From Ahaetulla prasina (lineage: Eukaryota; Chordata; Lepidosauria; Squamata; Colubridae): 64,000 nt of DNA. The notes below the pieces were generated by a model, which was given only the letters and a program-made list of their open reading frames with translations, had not been told where the DNA came from and ran no database searches. Position numbers and translations under genes: made by a program. Below, piece after piece: positions 54,338 through 64,000 of this stretch. Every line of letters starts with the position of its first letter. The stretch's first letter is position 1. The stretch covers positions 17,667,321-17,731,320 of the forward strand of contig NC_080548.1 in assembly GCF_028640845.1 (NCBI RefSeq), in the 5' to 3' direction.

Positions 54338-54456
54338 CAGGGGTCTCCAACTGTGGCAACTTTAAGACTTGTGGACTTCAACTCCCAGAGTTCTGGGATT
54401 TTTTTCTGGGAGTTGAAGTCCACAAGTCTTAAAGTTGCCAAGGTTGGAGACCCCTG
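54338..54456. mobile_element. hAT-like MITE, family A (intact palindrome)
   Basis: A 119-bp palindrome runs from CAGGGGTCTCCAACTG to GGTTGGAGACCCCTG. TTATACGG / TTATAGGG (one mismatch) flank it at 54,330-54,337 and 54,457-54,464. Confidence 0.92.
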
Positions 54457-54731
54457 TTATAGGGTGTGATTAAAAAGGCCAAAATGGCAACACAACAATG
54501 CAATTGAACGTGAGCCTCCATCTCTTTGTCCCAAGCACCATATTAACCTTTTTTGACCACACCTTGCAAATCCCTGCTTGCATCCAAGCGTAGACAATTC
54601 CCAAGCCTGTTGTCTCCTTCTTGATGAATTGATGAATTAAATGATTGATGAATTGCTTCTTATTCCCAACATCCAGGCTTAGCTAGTCAACCCCTATCAA
54701 AACCATCCAGTTGGAGAATGTTGCTCTAATC

Positions 54732-54863
54732 CAGTGTTTCTCAACCTCAGCCCTTTTAAGATGTGTGGACTTCAACTCCCAGAATTGCCCAGACAGCTGT
54801 GCCGCTGAATTCTGGGAGCTGAAGTCCACAGGTCTTAAAAGTTGCCCAGGCTGAGAAAGTCTG
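54732..54863. mobile_element. hAT-like MITE, family A, diverged
   Basis: CAGTGTTTCTCAACC and GGCTGAGAAAGTCTG enclose the family A arms (GTGGACTTCAACTCCCAGAA and GGGAGCTGAAGTCCACAGGT). No target duplication is recognisable. Confidence 0.8.
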
Positions 54864-54978
54864 CGGTCGAAATGACATGGAAAGCATCTGGCACAACCTT
54901 TGACTGCCCAAACCTCACTCTCACGTTTTAAAGGTAAGTCTTGGTTTGTGTCTGAGCTGGGGAAGAAAGGAAGCACAC

Positions 54979-55580
54979 CAGGGGTGGGCTTCAAAATTTT
55001 TAGCAAGGGGGTTCTCTGCTGGGTGGGCGTGGCCTAGTCAGCCTCCTGCACGGGGGGGGGGCGTTTTTGCCATCCCTGGGCTCCAGAGGTTTTTTTCGAG
55101 CCTCCGGGAGGGTGAAAAACGGCCTTTCGAGAGTCCAGAGGCCCCCTAGAAGGCTTGTTTCGGCCTTCCCGAACTTCTGGTAGGCCCATTTTTCGCCCTC
55201 CCCCAGCCTCCCCACGTGTCCTGCACTTACCTGCATTCAAAACAGGCTGCATGAGGACTCCTGGCATAAAATGATTAGTAATTTTAATTGGGTTTTAATT
55301 GGGTTTTTCATGTTTTTTTATGGTTTTAATGTGTATTTTAATTAATCGGCCAAATTGAATAGGTTTTTTTAATGGTTTTTTTAACTGTATATTAACTGTA
55401 TATTGTATGCTTTATTGTGTTTTTACCTGGCTGGAAACTGCCCTGAGTCCTTCGAGAGAAGGGCGGTATAGAAATTAAATTATTCTTATTCTTATTCTTC
55501 TTATTCTTATTCCTGGGAGGGGAGGGGCAGGTTGGGCGGGGCCAGCCAGGAGTGCGATTTGGGGGTGCACAGAATCTTAG
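54979..55580 (+). mobile_element. family E element split by an L2 3' end
   Basis: It starts GGGGTGGGCTTCAAAATTTT and ends GCGATTTGGGGGTGCACAGA, then ATCTTAGC, like the copy at 20,199. An L2 end with AACTGCCCTGAGTCCTTCGA lies at about 55,265-55,512, ending in TTATTC repeats. Confidence 0.65.
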
Positions 55581-56259
55581 CTAAAGGTTCTCCCCAACCC
55601 CTGCGAATCCCCAGCAGCCCCACCCCGAAGCATACTTTCTCTGCCGCCAAAGAGGACAGGAATCTACAAAACTCCACGTATCATTTCCCAAAGGAGGCAG
55701 AGGATCTTCCTGCTCAGCGCTTCCACTTTGGACTGGGATCTGAATCCCACTTCTCTATTTCCACAGTGCAGGAAATAACAAGACATTCGGTTTCCTCTTT
55801 ATTTCCTGGGGAGTTGCAAGTCTTGAACTAGCCCTGAGATGCATGCTAAAGCGCTTTGCCACTTTAGAATCTCTGCTCAATGGCGCAAGAACATGGGAGA
55901 AGCGTGACAAGTTATTACATCCCCTCGTTCCAGTTGGAGGAAATAAATGTCTATGCTGGGGGCACAGTGTGAGTGTCTGTCTCCATATACTGGCACTAGT
56001 AATGCTGGTGGCAAAGCAGGAGCCGTTTTTGTGCACCAGAGCAATACTTACTATTATTATTATTTTTTTAAAGCAGGGCGAAAGACATTAAAACAACTTT
56101 TTGGGAGTGTTCCCTGCCACTCTCTGTAGGTTTGGAAGTTCTTCGCTCATTTGGACCGACGAAAATCACTCCAGGAAGAAAACAAGAGAAAGAGAGCAAA
56201 GCATGTCCAGGATAATCGACTTTTAATATCCAAAACATGCTATTATATTATTAGATCAA
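55581..56259. other. unique intergenic stretch, no gene recognised
   Basis: About 680 bp with no repeat beyond a short TATTAT run at 56,051-56,068. No credible exon was seen on either strand. Confidence 0.55.
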
Positions 56260-56267
56260 ACCTAAAG

Positions 56268-56637
56268 CAGGGGTGAAATCCAGCAGGTTCTGAAAGGTTC
56301 TGGAGAACCGGTAGAAAACATTTTGAGGAGTTCAGAGAACTGGCAAATTCCACCTCTGGCTGGTCCCAGAGTGGGGTGGGAATGGAGATTTTGCAATAAC
56401 CTTCCCCCAGGAGTGGGGAGGGAATGGGGATTTTGCAGTATCCTTTCCCCAGGAGGAGGGTGGGAATGGGGATTTTGCAGTATCCTTCCTCCAGGAGGAG
56501 GGTGGGAATGGGGATTTTGCAGTATCCTTCCCCTGGAGTGGGGTGGGAATGGGGATTTTGCAGTATCCTTCCCCTGCCACGCCCAACAAGCCACGCTCAC
56601 AGAACGGGTAGTAAAAGAAAATTGAATTCTACCACTG
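56268..56637. mobile_element. hAT-like MITE, family B, five internal units
   Basis: The ends CAGGGGTGAAATCC and GAATTCTACCACTG are flanked by ACCTAAAG / ATCTAAAG (one mismatch). Five tandem ~41-bp units run from about 56,368 to 56,575, the most of any copy in the window. Confidence 0.9.
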
Positions 56638-56704
56638 ATCTAAAGGGAACAACAACAACAACAAAAAGACAGAGACATCACAAATGACAGTGAAAACTGA
56701 CACC

Positions 56705-56975
56705 CAAGCCAGAAGTATCTAAAAAGGTTATATCATGGCAACTGGACCTTGCCGATAAAGGTCTGCATGACCAAAGCTATGGTTTGCCCAGTAGTCATAT
56801 ATGGCTGTGAGAGCTGGGCAGTAAGGAAGTCTGAACACTGAAGAATTGATGCTTTCGAATGTGGTGGGGGTGGGGGTTGGAGAAGGCTCTTGAGAGTTCC
56901 TTGGACTGCAAAGAGATCAAACCTGACTGTTCTTTTGCAGGTGACAAGAGAAATACTTCTCTTCCTGGGACTATA
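56705..56975 (+). mobile_element. Bov-B (RTE) LINE fragment, diverged
   Basis: The plus strand reads KVCMTKAMVCPVVIYGCESW, then AVRKSEH and RRLLRVPWTAKRSN with frameshifts, the same reverse transcriptase region as the copy at 39,580 but much older. Confidence 0.8.
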
Positions 56976-57089
56976 GGAATGGAGAATCTGCAACCTTTTG
57001 ACCTTAACGGACTCCCTACGTCAGCAGACTCAAGTCATGACGGCCACCCTAGTAATGGAAATTGGGAAGACAACATACAATCTTGTCTG

Positions 57090-57465
57090 CTCTAAACACT
57101 TTCCTGTGATCTTAGATTACTTGGCTAAAGGGAGGCTGAATAGAAAGAGGGTCCATTTATTGATGAACAGGACCACACGGGTTGTGGTTCTGGTGCAGCT
57201 GACCACATGGAGTTGAGAGTAGGGGGCTATTTATACCTTCTCTTGGGCTTTGCACTTGAGCTTCCTGTTCCTGTGCAAGAACATTTATTCTATTGGCTGT
57301 TGGCAGACTCCCATGGTGCCATGTACAAATCCTAGGACTTTGTCTGAGCTAAGCTTGGTTGAAGTTTGGGCTGCTGATGCAGTGAAGGGGCTTGTTGGGC
57401 AATTCCTGTTGTGGCTGAGGACTAACCCTACTAGCATGGTTCAGACCTTGCTGCAGGGATTAATG
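57090..57465 (-). mobile_element. probable LTR, second LTR family
   Basis: On the minus strand a TATA-like box (GAAGGTATAAATAGCC) is followed 80 bp later by CCAGAACCAC and CTGTTCATCAATAAATGG (polyadenylation signal), a typical U3-R layout. The same words occur at 49,840 and 53,880. TG...CA borders and target duplication were not resolved. Confidence 0.55.
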
Positions 57466-57471
57466 GAAGGG

Positions 57472-57575
57472 AGTCCTCAACTTATGACCACAATTGAGCC
57501 CAAAATTTATGTCCTTAAGTGAGAAGTTTGTTAAGTGAGTTCTGCCCCCGTTTTATGACTTTCCTTGTCACACAT
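57472..57575. mobile_element. Tigger-like element, left half
   Basis: GTCCTCAACTTATGACCACA, then ATTGAGCCCAAAATTTATGT and TTAAGTGAGTTCTGCCCCCG, is the left half of the family; the right half is absent. Confidence 0.7.
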
Positions 57576-57615
57576 ATAAGGCATCCCTAGTATAGGGTTA
57601 GTCCATGTTATAGTC

Positions 57616-57720
57616 CAGGGATCTCCAACCTTGGTCCCTTTAAGACTTGTGGACTTCAACTCCCAGACTCTGGGAGTTGAAGTCCACAAGTCTTAAAGGG
57701 ACCAAGGTTGGAGACCCCTG
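57616..57720. mobile_element. hAT-like MITE, family A, sharing a target with family D
   Basis: A 105-bp palindrome runs from CAGGGATCTCCAACC to GGTTGGAGACCCCTG. TTATAGTC is exact on both sides (57,608-57,615 and 57,721-57,728). Confidence 0.95.
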
Positions 57721-57728
57721 TTATAGTC

Positions 57729-58055
57729 CAGTGATGGCTAACCTTTTTGCCCATGCATGCCAGGTGGGACTGGAAGTTGGCAAATGGGCCATTTTTGGCC
57801 TCTGGGGAAGGGGGAGGCTGTTTTCTCCCTCCCCAGACTCCTAGAAAGGCTCTGGGGGCTGAGAAGAGCAAAAAAAAGGGCCTTCCCCACCACCCGCTGA
57901 GGCCCTCCGGAGGCAGGAAACAGCCTGTTTCTGTACTTCTGGTGGGTCCAGAAGGCCCGAAAATCACTGGCGTGTGCCGGAGCTGAGCTCACGTGCCCAC
58001 CAATATGGCTATGTGTGCCACCCGTGGCACGCGTGCCATAGGTTTGCCATCATGG
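57729..58055. mobile_element. hAT-like MITE, family D, adjoining family A
   Basis: It starts CAGTGATGGCTAACC and ends GGTTTGCCATCATGG. TTATAGTC precedes it (57,721-57,728) and follows it (58,056-58,063). With the family A element it forms three copies of one 8-bp target around two elements. Confidence 0.92.
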
Positions 58056-58159
58056 TTATAGTCCATCTCCCTAAATAATAAAATAAATAAAATAAATAAA
58101 GCCATGCTTTATCTAGGGGTTCCTTGGTGCTCTCTGAGCTCTCTTCTGTTCTTAACCTA

Positions 58160-58772
58160 CAGTAGTGGCCAAAATTGTGGAAACCTTTTGGGAAAAGTGT
58201 ATTTTCTAAAACTAGCTAATAACATCACTTTTTTTTGTTAGTAGTAGCATGATAAAATTATATATTAAAGATAATTTAATCAAGAATGTAATGCAATAAC
58301 TTTTAGGAAGGATTTGCTATTAGAAGAACAGTTACAGTATAAAGAAGAAAGTGAAACATGTAGAAAAAACGAGATATACAAAAATTATCACCATAGAAAA
58401 AATGAGATATACAAAAATTATCAACTTGCCAGTGAATACTTTGTTGGGTAACCTTTAGCATGAATTACGGCCTTAAAACGGTCTTCCCATGGAGTGAACC
58501 AAGTCTTTGAGTTCCGCAGCTGTTATAATGTGAAAACAAGATTGAATGATTGCTTCTATTAACTGGGTTTTATTGCTGGGTCGCTTCTGACTAACATGTT
58601 TCTTTAGTCGGCTCCATAGATTTTCAATTGGATTAAGGTCTAGGCTATTCCCAGGCCATTCCAGCAGTGGAATATGATTATTTTGAAACTCCAAAAGAAA
58701 GTGGTGTTATTAGCCATCAAACCTCAAAAATACACTTTTCACAAAAGATTTCCACAATTTTGGCCACTACCG
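58160..58772 (-). mobile_element. Tc1-type transposon, internally deleted
   Basis: The inverted ends CAGTAGTGGCCAAAATTGTG and CACAATTTTGGCCACTACCG are flanked by TA. The minus strand encodes the transposase end: LLEWPGNSLDLNPIENLWSR, then LKKHVSQKRPSNKTQLIEAI and AAELKDLVHSM. LDLNPIENLW holds the last catalytic acidic residue of the DDE triad. The DNA-binding part and first two catalytic residues are gone. Confidence 0.92.
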
Positions 58773-58924
58773 TACATATCTAGGAGTAATCTTCACTGAA
58801 CTCCATTGGATTTTCTTCTGGTGACTTGTAGAAGATTACAAGATTACTCAGTTAACAAAAACAGTTTTGCAGCATCTGCAAGATCGAAGAAAGCATTTGT
58901 TTTAGCAGAAGCATGAAGTCATGT

Positions 58925-59246
58925 CAGTGGTGAAATCCAATTTCTTTACTACCAGTTCTGTGGGCGTGGCTTGGTGGGCATGGCTTGGTGGGCATAGCAG
59001 GGTAAGGATTCTGCAAAATTCCCATTCCCACCCCACTCCTGGGGGAAGGATATTGCAAAATCTCCATTCCCATCCCATTCTGGGGCCAGCCAGAGGTAGG
59101 TATTTGCCAGTTCTCCCAACTACTCAAAATTTCCGCTACTAGTTCTCCGAACTGCTTAAAATTTCCGCTACCAGTTCTCTTAACTGCTTAAAATTTCCGC
59201 TACCGGTTCTCCAGAACCTGTCAGAACCTGGTGGATTTCACCCCTG
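58925..59246. mobile_element. hAT-like MITE, family B, two internal units
   Basis: It runs from CAGTGGTGAAATCC to GGATTTCACCCCTG, with imperfect flanks AGTCATGT / GGTCATAT. The right side repeats TCCGCTACYAGTTCT-type words three times. Confidence 0.85.
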
Positions 59247-59552
59247 GGTCATATGATTTGAAGCATATTCATACATGGTTGAAATGACTGGAAAAAGTCT
59301 AGGTTGGCTCTTCATGATAAAATGGTTTGACCTTGGTTTATGGAAATAATCACAACCAGCTGAGTATATTTACCACATGCTGCATTAAACCCCGAAAAAT
59401 TCTGACTTAACTATGCTGTGTTATTCTGATGTATCAAGAAATGCCATAGTCCACTTGACTAAAATAGTTGCTTCTCTACCATTTTCTAGACAAAGAAAGT
59501 TGAGATTGATTTTTTCCAGCGTACAAAAGCTGTCTTGTGGAGTCCTCTAGCA

Positions 59553-60307
59553 CAGGAGTCACCAACCTTTCAGATCTCAGGGACCACTAAATTCATAATT
59601 TTAAATCCCGTGGACCACTAATATGATCTGCCTAAAGACCGGCTGGGTGGGCGTGGCTGGGTGGGCATGGCCAACTCGATGTCACTCATGTCGAGGGTTG
59701 CCTCGCCAGCCTTTACTCGCCCCTCCCAACCACTCCTCGCCTGCCCACCAGGCTCCTTAGGACCCCAACAGGAAGCAGTTGTTGGAGCTAAGCAGCCACC
59801 ATGAGAAAGACTTGGCAAAACAGCTGGCTCAGTTCAAATTGGATCTGACAGAGAAGGAGGCTCAGCAGAAGCACCTCATTGAGGACTATGAGCATTTCCA
59901 AGGAGAGAGAAGACCTACAGGAGTGCAAGGCCAGGTAGCAATGCCTGGAAGCTCAGCGGGCTGAGATGGTCAGTCAGTTCCAGGCCATAATGCAGTCCCA
60001 CTGGAACAAGGCCCTCCTTGCCACCAGCGGCACTTCCTTCCAGCCTTCGCCCAAAGCCCCACACCAGGAGGATGAAGCAGACCCCAAATTAGAATTTCTC
60101 CCCCCCACCGACCTGCACAAGAAGACCCTGAAGGGGGAGACCCTCTGCAGTAACAAAAGCGTCCATTGCATGTATCCAGTCCAGGAGGCATAGTTTAAGG
60201 ACCCTTGATTTAGTGCAATATAAAAAATGCAAATAATTTTTCTGTGGACCACCAAAATTTTCTCGTGGACCACCAGTGGTCCACGGACTACCAGTTGGTG
60301 ACCACTG
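59553..60307 (+). mobile_element. hAT-like element carrying the coiled-coil gene fragment (copy 3)
   Basis: The ends CAGGAGTCACCAACC and GTTGGTGACCACTG have an exact CTCTAGCA duplication at 59,545-59,552 and 60,308-60,315. Between 59,770 and 60,190 it reads LELSSHHEKDLAKQLAQFKL, then DLTEKEAQQKHLIEDYEHFQ, a frameshift, MVSQFQAIMQSHWNKAL and SPKAPHQEDEADPKLEF. The heptads look like a host coiled-coil protein, not a transposase. Confidence 0.88.
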
Positions 60308-60940
60308 CTCTAGCAATCTTTTCCACAGAGATACTGATATTCTGTTCTTCTTATTTCCCTCCCCACCCCCAATACTTTTTAAACCCAACAGGATGCTCCA
60401 GGCTGACTTGTGACATCTATAAAGAATTGTTTCACAACAAGCACAAAACAGCTGTGCAGCTGGGTGTGTGTAGGTGGCTGAGTTCACGCTTGCTATTCTC
60501 TGCTTAGCTTCTGGGAATAGGGCTTATTAATTATATAGGTCTCTTTTTACAGCCCTTATCTCTGCTTCTCCCTTTCTGAGCTAGGTCAGTGCTTCCATGT
60601 GACATCCAGGGGTATGGGGAGTCGAGAGGCAGGGATTTGTGCAAGGAAACCTGGAGAATGAGTTGCTGAAGAGTGAACCGAGCCCCAAGTTAGGATCCCT
60701 AAGAATCCCTCATCTAAAAGGCCATGATTGGAATTCTGAGAAGGTCTTCTTGCAGCTACCTGGATGGTGTTCATGGAAAAGACAAAATTCCTTTGAGAAA
60801 TTTGCTGGATGATGACCAAAGAAAACATGGACCAGAGTCCAGCACAAACGAAGAATGAAAGACAATAACTGGCTCACTAACACAGCAAGCTGTTTATTCT
60901 TTTTTTAAATTTAAGTGTATATGATCATCCACTAGATCTG

Positions 60941-61030
60941 TGATGGCCAACCTATGGCATGTGTGCCAGAGGCGGCACGCAGTGCCCTCTCTGATGGCCC
61001 TGGCCACCAAAAACTGCTGAACTCTCTGCA
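60941..61030. mobile_element. hAT-like MITE, family D, one end
   Basis: TCTGTGATGGCCAACCTATG and GTGTGCCAGAGGCGGCACGC match the left end of family D; the right end is missing. Confidence 0.5.
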
Positions 61031-61061
61031 TCCCTTATCATTGTTCATGCTGGGTGAAGCT

Positions 61062-61313
61062 CAGTGGTGGGTTTCAAAATTTTTTACAGCGGTTCTGTGG
61101 GCGTGGCTTGGTGGGCGTGGCATGGCTTGGTGGGTGTGGCAGGGGAAGGATACTGTAAAATCCCCATTTCCTCCCAATCAGCTGGGACTCGGGAGGCAGA
61201 GAATAGGTGGGGATGGGGCCAGTCAGAATTTTTACTATCGGTTCTCCAAACTACTCAAAATTTCCGCTACTGGTTCTCCGGAACTGGTCAGAACTTGCTG
61301 AAACCCACCTGTG
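61062..61313. mobile_element. hAT-like MITE, family B, one internal unit
   Basis: The ends CAGTGGTGGGTTTC and GAAACCCACCTGTG are flanked by GTGAAGCT / GTGAGGCT (one mismatch) at 61,054-61,061 and 61,314-61,321. Confidence 0.9.
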
Positions 61314-61321
61314 GTGAGGCT

Positions 61322-62348
61322 ATTAGAGCCTGGAATCCAACATTGGGAAGATCAATGGTTCCTTCCATGATTATTGTGCCACCAACAATGAAGATCCAGT
61401 GTTGGATGAGAAACAAGCATCCATCCAAATACCTCCGATTGTCTTTTTCTGGGCCGTCTGCAGCCAGTTTTTGACTTGAGGACTGAGTCTTGATTTGAAA
61501 ACTTTCTTGAGCAATGCTTAATCAAGCAAGGCACCCTCATTGGCTAACTAGATACAGTGGCATCAGCGTGGCACAAGACTGTCTTTTAAATTTCCCCCAA
61601 ATCCCCTGAAACGATCCTTACACCAGGGATATCATGGTAAACAAATATGGCCACTTGACTCTGCAAGGTACTGCTGCTGAGAGCGCCAGTTAGAAAGGGA
61701 AAACAGAAGGACAGGCATCAGAAATGGGGCCACCCAAGGTGGAATTGCCTGGCAGGTACCCAAGGATGCCAGGTGTTAGAGCTGGCAATGCTTTAAATGG
61801 ACATAGATATAGGAGGTGCCAGGTGAAGTGACAGCAAACATGGTGAAATGGCATGACTCTTTTTTTTTCCATATCTTCCCATGGGACATTGGGCTGTATT
61901 AGGCAGGAAGTCCTGCTGCTGTAGGTGTTGTCGATGAATGCGTAATAATACACAGCTTACCAGCTACATAATCATATATTGGTGGTAGTAATCTTTCAGC
62001 CCTGCTAATGACAGACACGACAACAATCCTGTTGGGATTTAAAAAACAATTGGTTAATATTTAGCGGTTTGATTTATACTCTACCTTTTACTCTCAGTGG
62101 CTAACAACAACCAGCATCTAGTATCTAATTTTTTTTAAAAAAAGAATTCACTTTAACATTCTTTAACACTTAAGAGGCTGGCATAAGAGAGAGATACCTG
62201 TACAGATTTTCTAAGCAATCAGGAAGTAAGGCGCTAAATGTCCTTCCCAAACAAATCCAATCAGAAAGGCTGGGCAAGCTTTTAATGAGAGGTTGAGGGA
62301 TCATTAGAGCATGCAAGTCAATATCAACAACCTTAACTGGGTTTGTAG
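61322..62348. other. unique intergenic stretch, no gene recognised
   Basis: About 1 kb without a named repeat. The open frames here are short and lack splice support, so I list no gene. Confidence 0.5.
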
Positions 62349-62582
62349 CAGCGGTGAAATGCTCCCGGATCGGACCGGATTGCATTATCCGGTAGCGATC
62401 ATGGCCGGTAGTTCAGCGATCCGGTAGCGATGGTGGAGCAAAGCTCCACCCACCCACCCGGGTGTCGTTACTTCCTGCTTTTAAAAGGTTAAAAAAAGGC
62501 TCTAATGATCACATGCCACAGCTGTGATCCTCATAACCTTTTTTTTTACTTTTTAAAAGCACTTTTTTGCAACCTATTCGCC
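62349..62582. mobile_element. hAT-like MITE, family B (hairpin subtype), truncated
   Basis: It starts CAGCGGTGAAATGCTCCC, has CTTTTAAAAGGTTAAAAAAA and CTCTAATGATCACATG, and stops near GCAACCTATTCGCCC. A (CAAA)n run follows at 62,611-62,638. Confidence 0.65.
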
Positions 62583-62794
62583 CAAATATATATAAATTTT
62601 GTAAGTAAGTAAACAAACAAACAAACAAACAAACAAACTGTTTAATGAATCCCTAATACTGTACTGTATAAAAGCTACTCAGAGGAATCAGTGCCCAGTG
62701 TAAGAACAACAAATAATAAAAAATATATAACTTTTAGTTGTGTTGAGACATTGCTTCCAAGATAATCTATTAGAGGCCAGATAGCAGGTAGGAG

Positions 62795-63153
62795 GGAGAG
62801 AGACAGAGAGACAGAGAAAGAGAGAGAGAAAGAGGCAGAGAGAGACAGAGAGAGACAGAGAGAGAGACAGAGAGAAAGAGAGAGAGACAGAGACACAGAG
62901 GGAGAGGGAGAGAGACAAAGAGAGAGATAGAGACAGAGAGACAGACAGGCAGACAGAGACAGACAGAGAGAGAGAGACAGAGAGACACAGAGGGAGAGAG
63001 AGAGAGAGAGAGAGACAGAAAGTGAGAAAGAGACAGAGACAGAGACAGAGAAAGAAAGAGAGACAGAGAGAGAGAGACAGAGAGAGAGAAAGAGAGAGAG
63101 ACAGAGACACAGAGGAGAGAGACAGAGAGAAAGAGAGACAAAGACAGAGAGAA

Positions 63154-63198
<45 letters not shown>

Positions 63199-63299
63199 AA
63201 GACAGAGACACAGAGGGAGAGAGACACAGAGAGAGAGAGAGACTGAGACAGAGAGACAGGCAGACAGAGAGAGAGAGCGACAGAGAGACAGAGAGACAC

Positions 63300-63332
<33 letters not shown>

Positions 63333-63399
63333 CAGACAGACAGAGACCAGAGAGAGAGAGAGAGAGACAAAGAGAGAGAGAAAGACAGAGAGACACAGA

Positions 63400-63437
<38 letters not shown>

Positions 63438-63475
63438 GACAGACAGAGAGAGAGACAGAGACAGAGAGAGAATAC
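62795..63475. repeat. (GAGA/CAGA)n array with (CA)n
   Basis: About 680 bp of GAGA and CAGA units with scattered GAAA, GAGG and CACA, including (CA)n at 63,402-63,433. The long leucine/serine frames on the minus strand are artefacts. Confidence 0.97.
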
Positions 63476-63483
63476 ACACACAC

Positions 63484-64000
63484 AAATAGGTTGAGGGTAA
63501 ACCAAAATAGTGTGGATGATTGATTCCTCCCCCCTTTGTTCTGACTCCCTCTCATTCTCTCACCCTCATTCCTCCAAACAGCAGGTTGCAGAGATGAGGC
63601 AGATAACATTTCAACCAGTGGTCTGAACTGATCTCTTGCAGAGATATTTTGGAATTAAACCAAGAGCTATACAGGGCTTCAAAACGGCAAACTTGACTTA
63701 CTCCTGGGCCGAAGAGCAGGATGAACAAAAGTTTTATTTATTCAGATATGTAGGTCTGAGACTGTTATTTCTTAAGAGGGATACAGGAGAGGCCTAACAA
63801 CCGGTTCGACTGAATAAATAAACCACACACTAACAAGAAAGAGGGGTGGGGGGAGAAGTAAACCCATAAGAATATTTATGACACTCCAAAATAAGTGAAG
63901 ACACTAATTTCCCTTTGCAGATTAAAGGGTACTGGGTGCAAAACGAAGGTGTAAATGATTTTCCTGTTAATGCTCCCATTTTTTGCAAAAAAAAATAAGA
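63484..64000. other. unique end of window, no gene recognised
   Basis: About 520 bp without recognised repeat or exon. It is truncated by the window end. Confidence 0.5.

Noticed and set aside
56262..56687. Frames with repeated KDTAKSPFPPHS or GRILQNPHS
   Set aside because: They are translations of the tandem 41-bp units in a family B transposon; the same wording occurs at every copy.
62675..63609. Open frames of more than 260 codons, leucine/serine/cysteine-rich, on the minus strand
   Set aside because: They are translations of the GAGA/CAGA/CA microsatellite; there is no codon structure, and three frames are open at once.
22000..64000. CNKSR1, the usual upstream neighbour of CATSPER4 in mammals
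   Set aside because: I looked for SAM, PDZ or PH-domain-like exons upstream and recognised none; the gene may lie beyond the window or the order may differ.

Overview
The window comes from a squamate reptile, most probably an advanced (colubroid) snake. Its bulk is interspersed repeats: 'Snake1'-type CR1/L3 LINE 3' ends with AATAG pentamer tails, chicken-repeat-1 (CR1) 3' ends, Bov-B LINE pieces with Sauria-type tRNA SINEs, reptilian L1s, L2-type tails, many short non-autonomous hAT and Tigger-like elements, solo LTRs, and very long microsatellites including GATA and GAGA/CAGA arrays. Nothing suggests bacterial or viral DNA. The lineage call is inference from repeat content.

The one host gene I recognise is CATSPER4, a pore-forming subunit of the sperm CatSper calcium channel. 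It runs on the minus strand, with nine coding exons between 21,990 and 5,973. All have consensus-type AG/GT borders, join in phase and give 418 open codons. They cover the end of the N-terminus, S1 to S6, the pore with its T-x-D-x-W filter, and most of the cytoplasmic C-terminus. The first exon was not found. Two small phase-compatible candidate exons lie downstream at 3,325-3,287 and 2,401-2,369. The introns are full of mobile elements, including three solo LTRs and a 420-bp microsatellite 22 bp from the donor of the pore exon.

Layout. 1-5,950: an L1 3' end, CR1/L3 debris, tRNA SINEs, the candidate last exons and a hAT-like element carrying a coiled-coil gene fragment. 5,950-22,000: CATSPER4, riddled with insertions. 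22,000-24,860: a Snake1 LINE and hAT elements. 24,868-30,792: a Sauria SINE split by a near full-length but broken L1 (17-bp target duplication). 30,800-46,900: mixed repeats and short unique stretches, including a CR1 split by Bov-B and a SINE. 46,900-49,380: the most repeat-poor stretch, with purine tracts and a candidate conserved block near 47,800-48,250. 49,380-64,000: hAT and Tigger-like elements, a Tc1 relic, copies of a diverged LTR family, a second copy of the coiled-coil hAT element and a 680-bp GAGA/CAGA array.

The strongest result beyond CATSPER4 is the dense record of nested insertions read directly from target-site duplications. At least twenty hAT-like elements have exact or one-mismatch 8-bp duplications, several sit inside one another, and one family carries an internal ~41-bp unit that varies from one to five copies. 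I saw no CRISPR array, rRNA, free-standing tRNA gene or complete viral genome.
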